Position numbers and translations under genes: made by a program. Positions 8,755-16,990 of a stretch of 64,000 bases of DNA are shown here, piece after piece (the first letter of the stretch is position 1; the number at the start of each line of letters is the position of its first letter). The stretch is taken from the NCBI RefSeq assembly GCF_000511175.1, contig NZ_KI866530.1, positions 1,684,498-1,748,497 of the forward strand, written 5' to 3'. The notes below the pieces were generated by a model. The model searched no databases. It saw nothing but the letters and a program-made list of their open reading frames with translations, and was not told where the DNA came from. Source of the DNA: Sediminibacterium salmoneum NBRC 103935. GTDB taxonomy: Bacteria; Bacteroidota; Bacteroidia; Chitinophagales; Chitinophagaceae.

Positions 8755-11187
8755 ATGAAGAAAATTTGGATGAAAGCTTTGTTGATGGGATTGTTCGTTT
8801 CCACAACACCCTTGGTTTTTGCACAGTTACCTACGATTCCACAGGTTTCCAGCATTGATATCAGTGCCTTATCAGACGCCCAGTTTCAGGCATATGTACA
8901 ACAAGCTCAGTTGAGCGGTCTTTCTGAAGCTGAATTAGAAGCCAAAGCAAAAGAAAGAGGCTTATCTGCCGCTCAGATTGCACAGATTAAAGCGAGAATG
9001 GGTAGCATAGGAACGGGTGCAACAGGTACACAAAAAACTACTGGGGCAACTTACGAGTCCAGAAAGCCGGTAAACACTAAAAACGAGTTCAACGCTTTAT
9101 CAAAAGAAGGATTACAAATTTTTGGTTCAGAGTTTTTCTCCAATGCCAACTTAACATTTGAACCCAATATGCGTACGGCAACACCCAGCAACTATGTGTT
9201 GGGCGTAGACGATGAATTATCGATTGATATTTATGGTTTCTCTGAAAAAACTTCTAAATACAAAATCAATACAGAAGGGCAAATTCGTATTCCGAATATT
9301 GGACCGGTGGTATTGGCTGGTTTAACCATAGAAGAAGCCAAGACCAAATTGAGAAACGTGATGGCCAAGACCTATCCGGGTTTAAAAACTGGTAATACAT
9401 TTTTACAGGTTAGTCTGGGACAAATCAGAAGTATCCGTGTTACTTTAATTGGAGAAGTAAAACAACCCGGTACTTATGAACTCTCTTCCTTAGCTACTTT
9501 GGCCAATGCCTTATATGCATCGGGTGGTCCTTCTACCAACGGTTCTTTCAGAAAGATCGATTTGATTCGTAATGGTAAAAAATTGGTAACCTTTGATTTA
9601 TACGATTTCTTATTGAACGGAGACCTGACTAAGAACCTTTTACTGAAAGACGACGATATCATTAAAGTGCATCCCTATGCAGTACGCTTGTTTGTAAACG
9701 GTGCCGTAAAAAGACCCGCAATTTATGAATCAGAGCCGGGAGAGAACTTGGCAACTGTAATTGAAAAATATGCTGCAGGTTTTGCAGACTCTGCTAACAA
9801 AAATAAAATCACCATTCAGCGATTTGGCGATTTAGGTAAATCCATTCTAAACGTAGACTACAATCAATTAAACAAATTCTCCATTAAGAGTTCTGATTCA
9901 GTGGTAGTAGGCGCTGTACCCAAGCGTTTTGAGAACCGCGTAATTGCTGCTGGTGCCATTTATTACCCGAATAGTTATGCTGTTTCTTCCTACCCTACTT
10001 TAGGCGCTTTAATCAAAGCGGCTCAGCTAAAAGAGAATGCTTATAAGGGAAGGGCTTTGTTATTTAGAACCAATGAAACCAAAGACACTACGGTTACAGC
10101 GGTGAATCTGGATTCACCAGCTGACCTGGCTCTATCCTTACGAAACGATGACTCTTTGCATGTATATAGCAAACTAGGATTAAGAGAAAAAGCTTACGTA
10201 ATCATAACAGGAGAAGTGAACAAACCCGATAGTTTTACCTACGCCGCTGGTCTTCGTTTAGAAGACGTGATTTTACTGGCAGGTGGTTTAAAAGACCGCG
10301 CTTCCTTAAAAGAAGTGGAAGTACTCAGAAGAATCCGCAAGGACCAAACCATGTCGGATACGGCTGTGTACAATACCATTCTTCGCTTTAATCTAAGCGA
10401 CAGTTTAACTTTTTCTGCGCAACAAGCTGCCATTGAATTGGAACCCTTTGATGTGGTAAACGTAAAGAACCTGCCACGCAACCAGGCTGCAGGATCCGTT
10501 ACCATTACTGGTGAAGTATTGTTCCCTGGAACTTATTTATTGAATACGAAAAAAGATCGTATCAGTGACTTATTCAAACGCGCTGGTGGGATTTTAGAAT
10601 CTGGATCTTTGGGCTCTGCTTTCTTCCTGCGCAATACCTATCAGGAAGCCTTAAAAGGAGAAGTATTGGAAATTAAAAAATCATTGTCAAAGCAATTAAG
10701 TACAGATACTTTAACCAAGAAATTTCTGGATAGTGCCCTAACCAAAGAAAAAGTATTGTTAGCCGTTAACCTGCGCAATGCTATTGAGAATCCGGGTTCA
10801 ACAGATGATATTTACCTGGAAGAAGGTGACTTAATAACCATTCCTAAAACACCTACTTCTGTACAAGCATTTGGTGGCGTGAACATTCAGAAAAAAGTAC
10901 CGTATTACAGAGGTTTGTCTGCTCGCAGATTAATCAGCGAATCAGGTGGTTTCTCTGAAAATGCCAATAAAAAAGGCACTTATGTGCTATACCCGAATGG
11001 TAAAATTAAAACGGTTCACAACTATGTATTCTTCAAAACCTATCCTAAGCTAACAGCAGGAGCGGAATTGTATGTGCCGGTTCGCAAGAACAAGAAACCT
11101 TTGACTACTGCTGAAATCATGGGCTTAACCAGCAGCTTTGTAGGTATGGGTGCCTTAATCATCGGTATTATCAATGCAACTAAATAA
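8755..11187 (+). CDS. SLBB-domain polysaccharide export protein (Wza-like)
   Basis: An 810-residue protein with a signal peptide (about residues 1-23). After a low-complexity helical stretch comes a poly-export domain (YVLGVDDELSIDIYGFSE, about residues 148-165) and several SLBB repeats, each recognisable as V.liGEV..PG.y (residues about 230, 485 and 583). A C-terminal hydrophobic segment (SSFVGMGALIIGIINATK) ends the protein. Such proteins form or gate the outer-membrane channel for capsule or exopolysaccharide. No glycosyltransferase or Wzc-type gene is adjacent, so the substrate is unknown. It lies between porU and porV and ends at a strong terminator, so it looks like a single-gene transcription unit inserted in the T9SS locus. 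Confidence 0.82.
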   Translation: MKKIWMKALLMGLFVSTTPLVFAQLPTIPQVSSIDISALSDAQFQAYVQQAQLSGLSEAELEAKAKERGLSAAQIAQIKARMGSIGTGATGTQKTTGATYESRKPVNTKNEFNALSKEGLQIFGSEFFSNANLTFEPNMRTATPSNYVLGVDDELSIDIYGFSEKTSKYKINTEGQIRIPNIGPVVLAGLTIEEAKTKLRNVMAKTYPGLKTGNTFLQVSLGQIRSIRVTLIGEVKQPGTYELSSLATLANALYASGGPSTNGSFRKIDLIRNGKKLVTFDLYDFLLNGDLTKNLLLKDDDIIKVHPYAVRLFVNGAVKRPAIYESEPGENLATVIEKYAAGFADSANKNKITIQRFGDLGKSILNVDYNQLNKFSIKSSDSVVVGAVPKRFENRVIAAGAIYYPNSYAVSSYPTLGALIKAAQLKENAYKGRALLFRTNETKDTTVTAVNLDSPADLALSLRNDDSLHVYSKLGLREKAYVIITGEVNKPDSFTYAAGLRLEDVILLAGGLKDRASLKEVEVLRRIRKDQTMSDTAVYNTILRFNLSDSLTFSAQQAAIELEPFDVVNVKNLPRNQAAGSVTITGEVLFPGTYLLNTKKDRISDLFKRAGGILESGSLGSAFFLRNTYQEALKGEVLEIKKSLSKQLSTDTLTKKFLDSALTKEKVLLAVNLRNAIENPGSTDDIYLEEGDLITIPKTPTSVQAFGGVNIQKKVPYYRGLSARRLISESGGFSENANKKGTYVLYPNGKIKTVHNYVFFKTYPKLTAGAELYVPVRKNKKPLTTAEIMGLTSSFVGMGALIIGIINATK

Positions 11188-11217
11188 TTAGATCTATACC
11201 AACCAGTTGGTAGTTTC

Positions 11218-11257
11218 AAGCGCAATAAATGTCAATCGCATTTATTGCGCTTTTTTT
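11218..11257 (+). terminator. Rho-independent terminator after the SLBB gene
   Basis: Perfect 14-bp arms (11218-11231 and 11239-11252, core GCGCAATAAATG) around a 7-nt loop, running into seven T residues (11251-11257). It separates the SLBB gene from porV. Confidence 0.93.
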
Positions 11258-11357
11258 ATACAACAATTTGCAGTTTATTCGTATCATTGTATAGCAGCTC
11301 CCCACTGCGCCACTAAATAAACTGAATGGCATAAATTTCTACTCAAAAATTTCCTGT

Positions 11358-12518
11358 ATGAAAATCGCACCTAATCGTTTTTGGGCAGTGCTATGTCTTT
11401 GCATGAGCTTTGCAATTCCAACAGCTTCCATTGCGCAAGCCGATTCAATTAATATTGTTTCTACCGCTGTTCCGTTTTTACGTATTTCTCCGGATGCTCG
11501 TGCAGGAGGGATGGGAGATGCAGCCATTGCTACCAATCCCGATGCCAACTCTCCTTTCTGGAACCTGGCCAAAACCGCTTTTGCAGAAAAGCGTTCGGCG
11601 GTGGCTTTAAACTATACTCCTTGGTTACGCGACCTGGGTTTAAACGATGTGTATTTAGCCAGTGCAGCTGCCTATAAAAAAATTGACGACTATTCCGTAA
11701 TTTCCGGATCCATGCGCTTTTTTAGCTTGGGCAATATTCAGTTAACGGATTTTTCTGGTAACGTGCTCAATACCGTTCGCCCCACCGAGTTCTCTATTGA
11801 CGGAGGTTATACCCGTGTACTAAACGATAAACTAAGCTTAGCTGTGGCTTTGCGTTATATCAATTCCCGTTTGGTGGTGGGTGATGTAGGTACCGGTGTG
11901 GTGTACAAAGCAGGCAATGCTTTGGCCGGGGATGTGTCGCTATTTTATAATGGCCGCGACGTAGATGGTCAGGGTTTGAATTTTGGGGTAGTACTTTCTA
12001 ACCTGGGTACTAAAGTGGGTTACACCAACGATGCCCGTAACAAAGACTTCTTACCTGCCAACTTGGGTTTGGGTATGTCTTATACCAAAGTAATGAGCGA
12101 AGGCAATAGCATCAGCTTTGCTTTGGATGTAAATAAATTATTGGTGCCGATTGCGCCTACCACAACAGGTGTTTTTTCAGTAGACTCTGCAGCTTTGTCC
12201 GATTACAGAAATACTTCTGTGGTAAGTTCCTGGATGAAATCTTTCTCTGATGGCAGCAGCCTTACCAAGAGCTTCCAGATTTCTGCAGGTATGGAATACA
12301 ATTATAACAACCAGTTTAAATTGCGCGCAGGTTATTTTTACGAAGACAGAACCCGTGGCAATCGCCGCTACTTCACCGCTGGTGCGGGTTTCAACGCCAA
12401 GTTCATGGAGATCAACGTGTCTTACCTGGTGCCTTCTGGCTCTGGCGTTACGCGTAATCCGCTTTCGAATACTTTGCGTTTGGGATTGGTCTTTAACCTG
12501 AGTAACGACGAGTTCTAA
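11358..12518 (+). CDS. porV: Type IX secretion outer-membrane protein PorV (LptO)
   Basis: A 386-residue outer-membrane beta-barrel with a signal peptide (cleavage near SIAQA, residue 28). The N-terminal FLRISPDARAGGMGDAAIA motif and the C-terminal NPLSNTLRLGLVFNL strand are typical of PorV/FadL-like barrels. PorV shuttles folded cargo from the Sov translocon to the PorU sortase and is a core part of the attachment complex. It sits downstream of porU, separated by the SLBB gene and its terminator, so it must have its own promoter in 11258-11357; none was clear. Length and motifs are normal. Confidence 0.92.
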   Translation: MKIAPNRFWAVLCLCMSFAIPTASIAQADSINIVSTAVPFLRISPDARAGGMGDAAIATNPDANSPFWNLAKTAFAEKRSAVALNYTPWLRDLGLNDVYLASAAAYKKIDDYSVISGSMRFFSLGNIQLTDFSGNVLNTVRPTEFSIDGGYTRVLNDKLSLAVALRYINSRLVVGDVGTGVVYKAGNALAGDVSLFYNGRDVDGQGLNFGVVLSNLGTKVGYTNDARNKDFLPANLGLGMSYTKVMSEGNSISFALDVNKLLVPIAPTTTGVFSVDSAALSDYRNTSVVSSWMKSFSDGSSLTKSFQISAGMEYNYNNQFKLRAGYFYEDRTRGNRRYFTAGAGFNAKFMEINVSYLVPSGSGVTRNPLSNTLRLGLVFNLSNDEF

Positions 12519-12543
12519 AGCTACATTGCTGCTGATTGCTGCG

Positions 12544-12551
12544 TATATTTG
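12544..12551 (+). promoter_or_regulatory. -7 promoter box directly upstream of murF
   Basis: TATATTTG, a perfect TAnnTTTG box, ends only five bases before the murF ATG at 12557. A TTG at 12526-12528 gives a 15-bp spacer, slightly short. If used, transcription would begin at or near the start codon. Confidence 0.5.
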
Positions 12552-12556
12552 TTTTC

Positions 12557-13939
12557 ATGAATATTGAAAGCATCTATAAAATATACTTGCAACATCCCTC
12601 CATTCAGACCGATACCCGCAAGTTGAAAGAGGGAGATTTTTTTGCGGCACTCAAGGGACCCAACTTTAACGGGAACAAATTTGCTTTGCAGGCATTGGCC
12701 AATGGGGCGGCATATGCATTGATTGATGAAATGCCCATTGAAAGCGAACTCATTGCAGCAGAGTTATCAGAGCCGGGTATTTCAAAGCGGCTCCTCCTCG
12801 TTGACGATGGGTTAACAACATTACAGCAACTAGCGAAACACCATCGCGAACAACTGAATATTCCCTTAATTGCGATTACCGGCAGCAACGGTAAAACCAC
12901 CAGCAAGGAATTGATTTATGCAGTGCTGGCCTCGCACTTTGTTACCTATACCACCCAGGGAAATTTGAATAATCATATTGGTGTGCCCCTCACATTGCTG
13001 AGCATTCGCAAGGATGCACAGATGGCTGTGATTGAAATGGGCGCCAATCACCAAAAAGAAATTGAAAGTTATTGCTCTTATACTTTGCCTACCCATGGCG
13101 TCATTACCAATTGTGGAAAAGCACATTTAGAGGGGTTTGGAGGGATTGAAGGCGTTAGAAAAGGCAAAGGAGAACTCTATCAGTTTCTGCGGGATCACAA
13201 CGGCACCGCTTTTGTATATTCCGACTACGATTACCTGCAACCCATGAGTGCAGGCATCGCCAATATTGTACACTACGGACAGAACAAGGGTTTGGTGCAA
13301 GGAAGGATTGAAGCTTCCGAACCATTTTTAACGGTGGCTATTACCGCGGGGCTGGAGGCAGTTGCTTCAGGCTCCGATTCTTCATCCACAGCACCGCAAC
13401 AGGAAATCATCGTCCGAAGCCAGCTGGTGGGCGATTATAATCTGCCCAATATTCTCTGCGCACTAACCATTGGCAAATTCTTCGGTGTGCCCACAGCCAA
13501 AATGATCAAAGCCATTGAAGATTATGCTCCATCTAATTCCCGTTCTCAATTAATTGAGCAGGGAACCAATCATATTATTCTGGACGCATACAATGCCAAC
13601 CCAAGTAGTATGAAAGTAGCCATTGAAAACTTTGCCCGTATTCATGCGAATCGCAAGATTTTATTGTTGGGAGGAATGATGGAACTGGGAGCAGAAAGCA
13701 TTGCCGAACACAAAGCCCTGGTAGAACTGATTGCCTCGCTTGGCTTTAAAGAGGTAGTACTGGTAGGCGGAGACTTTATCTACACAAAAGATTTGTTCAC
13801 CCAATACACCAACGCGAACTTTATTTACAAGGACAATGCCTTGGAAGCCCGCGATTGGCTACAGCAGCAGAATCCACAGGATAGCTATATTTTAGTAAAG
13901 GGCTCTCGGTCTATGAAAATGGAGCAGGTGATTCAATAA
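12557..13939 (+). CDS. murF: UDP-N-acetylmuramoyl-tripeptide--D-alanyl-D-alanine ligase
   Basis: 460 residues. MurF adds D-Ala-D-Ala to the UDP-MurNAc-tripeptide, the last cytoplasmic peptidoglycan step. The Mur-ligase P-loop ITGSNGKTTSKE is near residue 106, AVIEMGANHQKEI follows, and the C-terminal ligase domain shows ILDAYNANPSSMK and LLGGMMELG. The ATG at 12557 is preferred over an in-frame codon at 12536 because SIYKIYLQHPSIQTDTRKL then aligns with the family N-terminus. The C-terminus is normal (VKGSRSMKMEQV). It has 38 bp between it and porV and no other mur genes nearby. Confidence 0.95.
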   Translation: MNIESIYKIYLQHPSIQTDTRKLKEGDFFAALKGPNFNGNKFALQALANGAAYALIDEMPIESELIAAELSEPGISKRLLLVDDGLTTLQQLAKHHREQLNIPLIAITGSNGKTTSKELIYAVLASHFVTYTTQGNLNNHIGVPLTLLSIRKDAQMAVIEMGANHQKEIESYCSYTLPTHGVITNCGKAHLEGFGGIEGVRKGKGELYQFLRDHNGTAFVYSDYDYLQPMSAGIANIVHYGQNKGLVQGRIEASEPFLTVAITAGLEAVASGSDSSSTAPQQEIIVRSQLVGDYNLPNILCALTIGKFFGVPTAKMIKAIEDYAPSNSRSQLIEQGTNHIILDAYNANPSSMKVAIENFARIHANRKILLLGGMMELGAESIAEHKALVELIASLGFKEVVLVGGDFIYTKDLFTQYTNANFIYKDNALEARDWLQQQNPQDSYILVKGSRSMKMEQVIQ

Positions 13940-13954
13940 TTCAAACTTTACACG

Positions 13955-13962
13955 TATATTTG
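13955..13962 (+). promoter_or_regulatory. -7 promoter box of the DUF6364/PIN pair
   Basis: TATATTTG matches TAnnTTTG exactly, 17 nt before the antitoxin ATG at 13980. No convincing -33 TTG was seen. Confidence 0.5.
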
Positions 13963-13979
13963 AAATAAATACACGTACA

Positions 13980-14222
13980 ATGACTACCAAACTCACACTA
14001 ACAGTTGAAAAAGAAGTGATTGAGAGAGCTAAATCCTATGCAAAGAATTCAGGAAGAAGCTTGTCTGAATTGGTAGAAAAATACCTGGATAGCATTACGC
14101 AAGAAAAAACAGAACAAAAAATTTCACCAAAACTAAAAAAGCTTGTGGGTATAGTAAAACTACCTAAAGACTTTGATGAAAAGAAAGAATACCTTTCCTA
14201 TCTGGAGAAAAAGCATTTATGA
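13980..14222 (+). CDS. DUF6364-type antitoxin
   Basis: An 80-residue protein with an N-terminal ribbon-helix-helix-like segment (KLTLTVEKEVIERAKSYAKN, then GRSLSELVEKYLDSI). The lysine-rich tail ends in a short acidic/helical region likely to bind the toxin. This is the DUF6364 pattern commonly paired with PIN toxins in Bacteroidota. Its last four bases overlap the toxin start (ATGA), so the pair is translationally coupled. Likely role: neutralise the PIN nuclease and repress the operon. Confidence 0.8.
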   Translation: MTTKLTLTVEKEVIERAKSYAKNSGRSLSELVEKYLDSITQEKTEQKISPKLKKLVGIVKLPKDFDEKKEYLSYLEKKHL

Positions 14223-14632
14223 GAAATCTTTTTTTAGACACTAATATTTTGGTGGACTTACTGGCAGACAGAAAACCATTTAGCAAGTTTGCGATGGAAA
14301 TATTTTCAGCTGCTGAAAACAAGCAAGTTATTCTTTATACCTCCTCGCATTCAATAGCAACATCTTACTATTTATTAAAAAAATTTTTAGAAGATAAGTT
14401 ACTCAGGGAAGCACTTTCTGGTTTGATTGAATATGTAAAAGTGATACCCATAGACAGTTCAATGATTAACAAAGGACTAAAATCAAAGCAAAGAGATTTC
14501 GAAGATGCTTTACAATTGTATGCTGCCTGCAGTATTCAGAGAATGGACTGTATCGTAACTAGAAATATCAAAGATTTCAAAGGAAGTGAAATTCCAGCAC
14601 TTTCTCCAGATGAAATCTGTGCTAAGCTTTAG
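14219..14632 (+). CDS. PIN-domain toxin (VapC-like ribonuclease)
   Basis: 137 residues with PIN-fold landmarks: Asp7 in LFLDTNILVD, central acidic residues in RDFEDALQLYAA (about residue 95), and a final Asp in TRNIKDF. These would coordinate the metal ions for RNA cleavage. VapC-type toxins cut tRNA or rRNA; the target is unknown. It is coupled to the antitoxin by a 4-bp overlap. All expected acidic positions appear present, so the toxin looks intact. Confidence 0.85.
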   Translation: MRNLFLDTNILVDLLADRKPFSKFAMEIFSAAENKQVILYTSSHSIATSYYLLKKFLEDKLLREALSGLIEYVKVIPIDSSMINKGLKSKQRDFEDALQLYAACSIQRMDCIVTRNIKDFKGSEIPALSPDEICAKL

Positions 14633-14668
14633 TTTGAAGTACTTAATCTACTCAAACGAAAATCTGGC

Positions 14669-15124
14669 TTACCAATTCGCAAACTGATCCTTATTTATAC
14701 GCTCTGGCGCTTTTAAAGGCTTCTCCTTCCAATTGGGCTCATATTTCACAAACCAGCTTAACCAAAGGCTTCTAGCCAGTCGCATCAATACGGGTTGTAG
14801 TAGTAACAAGATGGCAATATTGGTTCCCATCCAGTAAAAGATGCGGTTATCATCAATATCGAAAGTCATTCCGATTAATACTTTCCAGGCTACAAATGTG
14901 CTCACGGTTAAAGCAACAGAAAGGGCATAGCTTACATAACCAGTACCGTAGTAAAATCCAACTTCAATTTCAGTGGGCTGATGACAAACCGGACAGGTTT
15001 CGTGCATTTCGGTAGCACTACCCTTTAGTCCATACGCAGATTTACGAACGAATAACTCCCCTTCCCGGCATCTTGGGCACTTATTGGAAAGGGCACTCAC
15101 TATATAGGTTTTCTTAAGATCCAT
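14669..15124 (-). CDS. DUF983 membrane protein
   Basis: 151 residues from the ATG at 15124; an in-frame TTG lies three codons upstream. The N-terminal half has a zinc-ribbon pattern (NKCPRCREGELF ... CPVC). Two transmembrane segments follow (about residues 68-90 and 100-120), then a basic cytoplasmic tail. This is the DUF983 layout. The family is widespread in Bacteroidota and some Proteobacteria near respiratory genes, but no function is established. It stands alone between TA-like pairs. Confidence 0.8.
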   Translation of the reverse strand: MDLKKTYIVSALSNKCPRCREGELFVRKSAYGLKGSATEMHETCPVCHQPTEIEVGFYYGTGYVSYALSVALTVSTFVAWKVLIGMTFDIDDNRIFYWMGTNIAILLLLQPVLMRLARSLWLSWFVKYEPNWKEKPLKAPERINKDQFANW

Positions 15125-15444
15125 ACTATACAAAGGTACCGAAATTATCCGGAGGACTTGTGTAACAAAAGTTGAATTGAGAATTTACCTACCCCAAATA
15201 TCAAAAAGACCTCAAATCTAAAAAAGAGATATTTTGAGAGTAAGGGCAAATTATAAAATTCTACTATCCTAACTAGTATTAGTTAAAAAATTGAATTGTT
15301 ACGTATAAATACGCAATTCTAAAATTTCGCCTGCTTTAATTTCCATTCCCAATTCGTTTGCCTAATTCATTTTGGATCAAAACTGAATAATTTACTATTG
15401 ATATATTTTTTTGCCAATTTTTCAAAAACGAAACATAAGTATCC
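15125..15444. other. Intergenic region with two inverted repeats
   Basis: A 320-bp AT-rich stretch with no convincing gene. It contains a perfect 6-4-6 palindrome (TAACTA-GTAT-TAGTTA, 15270-15285). A second inverted repeat spans 15293-15319 (GAATTG..CGTAT-AA-ATACG-CAATTC, with a 3-nt bulge). They lie 125-175 bp upstream of the RHH/MazF-like pair and could be its operators. No clear promoter box was recognised. Confidence 0.45.
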
Positions 15445-15735
15445 ATGGCTAGATTTAAACCCGACTTTGAAGAAGTTCCTCCATCCAAGATGATTCCAGT
15501 TTCGCTGAAACTAAACCCAACCGTTTTGGACAATATGGAAGCAGTTAGAGAAAGACTAAAAATCAACAGAAACAATTACATCAATCTAGCCATTGACGCT
15601 TTCAATCATTACCAGCGTTATAAAATGGTCAAAGAACAAATTGCATTCGAAAACTTTGAAACTACCCCCTATTATAGATTTATTATAAAGGAATTGGAGG
15701 AACTAAATACGATTACGCTAACACAGGAGTTCTAA
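15445..15735 (+). CDS. Ribbon-helix-helix antitoxin-like protein
   Basis: 96 residues. The central part (KMIPVSLKLNPTVLDNMEAVRERL followed by NRNNYINLAIDAF) fits a ribbon-helix-helix DNA-binding fold: a beta strand, a helix, a turn and a second helix. The C-terminal 35 residues are acidic and could wrap a toxin. It ends nine bases before a MazF-like gene, giving the usual antitoxin-toxin order. Likely an operon repressor and antitoxin; no closer family was recognised. Confidence 0.6.
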   Translation: MARFKPDFEEVPPSKMIPVSLKLNPTVLDNMEAVRERLKINRNNYINLAIDAFNHYQRYKMVKEQIAFENFETTPYYRFIIKELEELNTITLTQEF

Positions 15736-15744
15736 AAAAAGTAT

Positions 15745-16017
15745 ATGAAAACCTACGAGTGGCCTAATAGTGATTACATGAATACCAAAAATCCTGTATC
15801 TGCTTTAGTCTGCCCCTTATCTAAAATGTTCACACCGCGTTGCTTTGTATTGCGCATGAGCACATATGTTTACTATTTTGGAGAATTCACCGTACTTATT
15901 GACCAAGTAACTTCTATAAATACCGAAGCGCTGATAAAAAAAGTAGGTGAACTAGACCATGAAGAAAAGCTGAAACTACGCCGAAACCTTGCCCTGGTAT
16001 TGGGCTTTATGATTTAA
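15745..16017 (+). pseudogene. N-terminally truncated MazF/PemK-like toxin
   Basis: The 90-residue product matches the middle and end of MazF/PemK. SDYMNTKNPVSALVCPLSK corresponds to the SNDxxN...vaPlTs region, and TVLIDQVTSIN...LIKKVGELDHEEKLKLRRNLALVLG is the usual C-terminus. The first 25-30 family residues are missing, including strand 1 and the conserved Arg in the RPvlVi segment. The active-site Thr of PLT is Ser here. No MazF-like sequence is found between the upstream antitoxin and this ATG. It is therefore probably catalytically dead or a remnant, although the reading frame is clean. Confidence 0.6.
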
Positions 16018-16056
16018 AATCCTAATTTTAGACTTTAATGCATTAAAATCTATTGT

Positions 16057-16218
16057 ATGGAAATGAAACTCATAAAATCTGAAAAGGAATACCAAGTTGC
16101 ATTAAATAGACTTGAGCAAATATTTGATGCACAACCTGGATCTGAGGAAGGTAATGAATTGGAGATTTTGAGTTTACTAATTGAAAAATACGAGGAGGAA
16201 CATTATCCCATTGCTTAA
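16057..16218 (+). pseudogene. HigA antitoxin N-terminal fragment
   Basis: A 53-residue ORF (ATG 16057, TAA 16216-16218). It contains MKLIKSEKEYQVALNRLEQ, then a QPGSEEGNELEILSLLIEKYEEEHYPI segment. This is the conserved N-terminal helical region of HigA-type antitoxins. The protein stops exactly where the family continues into its helix-turn-helix domain. There is no higB toxin gene beside it. It overlaps the convergent lipoprotein gene stop by four bases. Likely a remnant of a lost higBA module; a stand-alone mini-antitoxin is possible but less likely. Confidence 0.65.
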
Positions 16219-16808
16219 TTCACCTCTGCTACCGGCTTCTTAGACATTGGCTTAAGCTTATTTAGCATTGCCGCAATTTCTGCATTGACAGGAACGTAGT
16301 AAAATCCACCATCTTTTATAAAGTAGAGAAACGTACAGTTTTCATTGTTGCTGGCATCAGCCTTGGCATTCGCTCCAGTATTAAAATAAACCGTCTTTAA
16401 CTCCTGCTCTCCTTTAAAGAAAAACAATTTTCCTTCTGAACGGCAGTTCATGACTTCATTTCGCATTACAAATAACTTGTCTAAGTTTTTCAACAAGGGA
16501 TTTACAATGGCTGTATCACTTGTGTTGTAGTGTTTAAAAAAACGTGTGTATCGTAAAGAGTCTTTCCCATATGGATCTGTAAAGAATAAAATTTGCACAC
16601 TATCTGCGCCGCGTAGACCTGCAAGGTCAACAGCGGTTTGCGTTGCAGGGGCTTCGTTCTTTTGCAGCGTAGTATCCGCACTAGCAGCACTACCTGCAGG
16701 CTTATCAGCGCCTCCGCCATTACAGCCAGTTATAATCCCAACGGTCAGAAAACTTACTGTTGCAAAAACGAAAATGCGCGAAAAAATATGCTTGAAGTAT
16801 ATGCTCAT
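16215..16808 (-). CDS. Hypothetical lipoprotein
   Basis: 197 residues with a lipoprotein signal (hydrophobic residues 11-28, then ITGC at Cys29 and a GGG spacer). A low-complexity Ala/Thr-rich linker follows (about residues 35-60). The remaining domain (SVQILFFTDPYGKDSLRYTRFFKHY ... NCTFLYFIKDGGFYYVPVN) is not recognised. The predicted location is the periplasmic or outer-membrane face. Its ATG follows a possible TAAATTTG -7 box (16831-16838, minus strand). It is separated from the beta-helix gene by a terminator and is probably monocistronic. Confidence 0.65.
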   Translation of the reverse strand: MSIYFKHIFSRIFVFATVSFLTVGIITGCNGGGADKPAGSAASADTTLQKNEAPATQTAVDLAGLRGADSVQILFFTDPYGKDSLRYTRFFKHYNTSDTAIVNPLLKNLDKLFVMRNEVMNCRSEGKLFFFKGEQELKTVYFNTGANAKADASNNENCTFLYFIKDGGFYYVPVNAEIAAMLNKLKPMSKKPVAEVN

Positions 16809-16898
16809 TACTATTGGTATATTTTTTTAGCAAATTTACAATTTTGACACAAGACCTCCCCCCTGATTTCGGCGGCGACCTCCGCGCCGAGGAGCCCC

Positions 16899-16925
16899 AA
16901 AAAAAGAGTCCCATAGAAATGGGAC
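16899..16925 (-). terminator. Terminator after the beta-helix lipoprotein gene
   Basis: On the minus strand, GTCCCAT-TTCT-ATGGGAC (16925-16908) is followed closely by seven T residues. It ends the receptor/beta-helix operon. A separate GC-rich palindrome (TGCGGCC-G-GGCCGCA, 16971-16985) lies between it and the stop codon. Confidence 0.85.
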
Positions 16926-16990
16926 CCGTACTTAACTTAACTGTTATAAAACGCCATTAAATATTTGAGTTGCGGCCGGGCCGCAGTATA

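Noticed and set aside
16971..16985. GC-rich palindrome TGCGGCC-G-GGCCGCA as a terminator
   Set aside because: No T tract follows on either strand; a proper terminator lies 46 bp further on.
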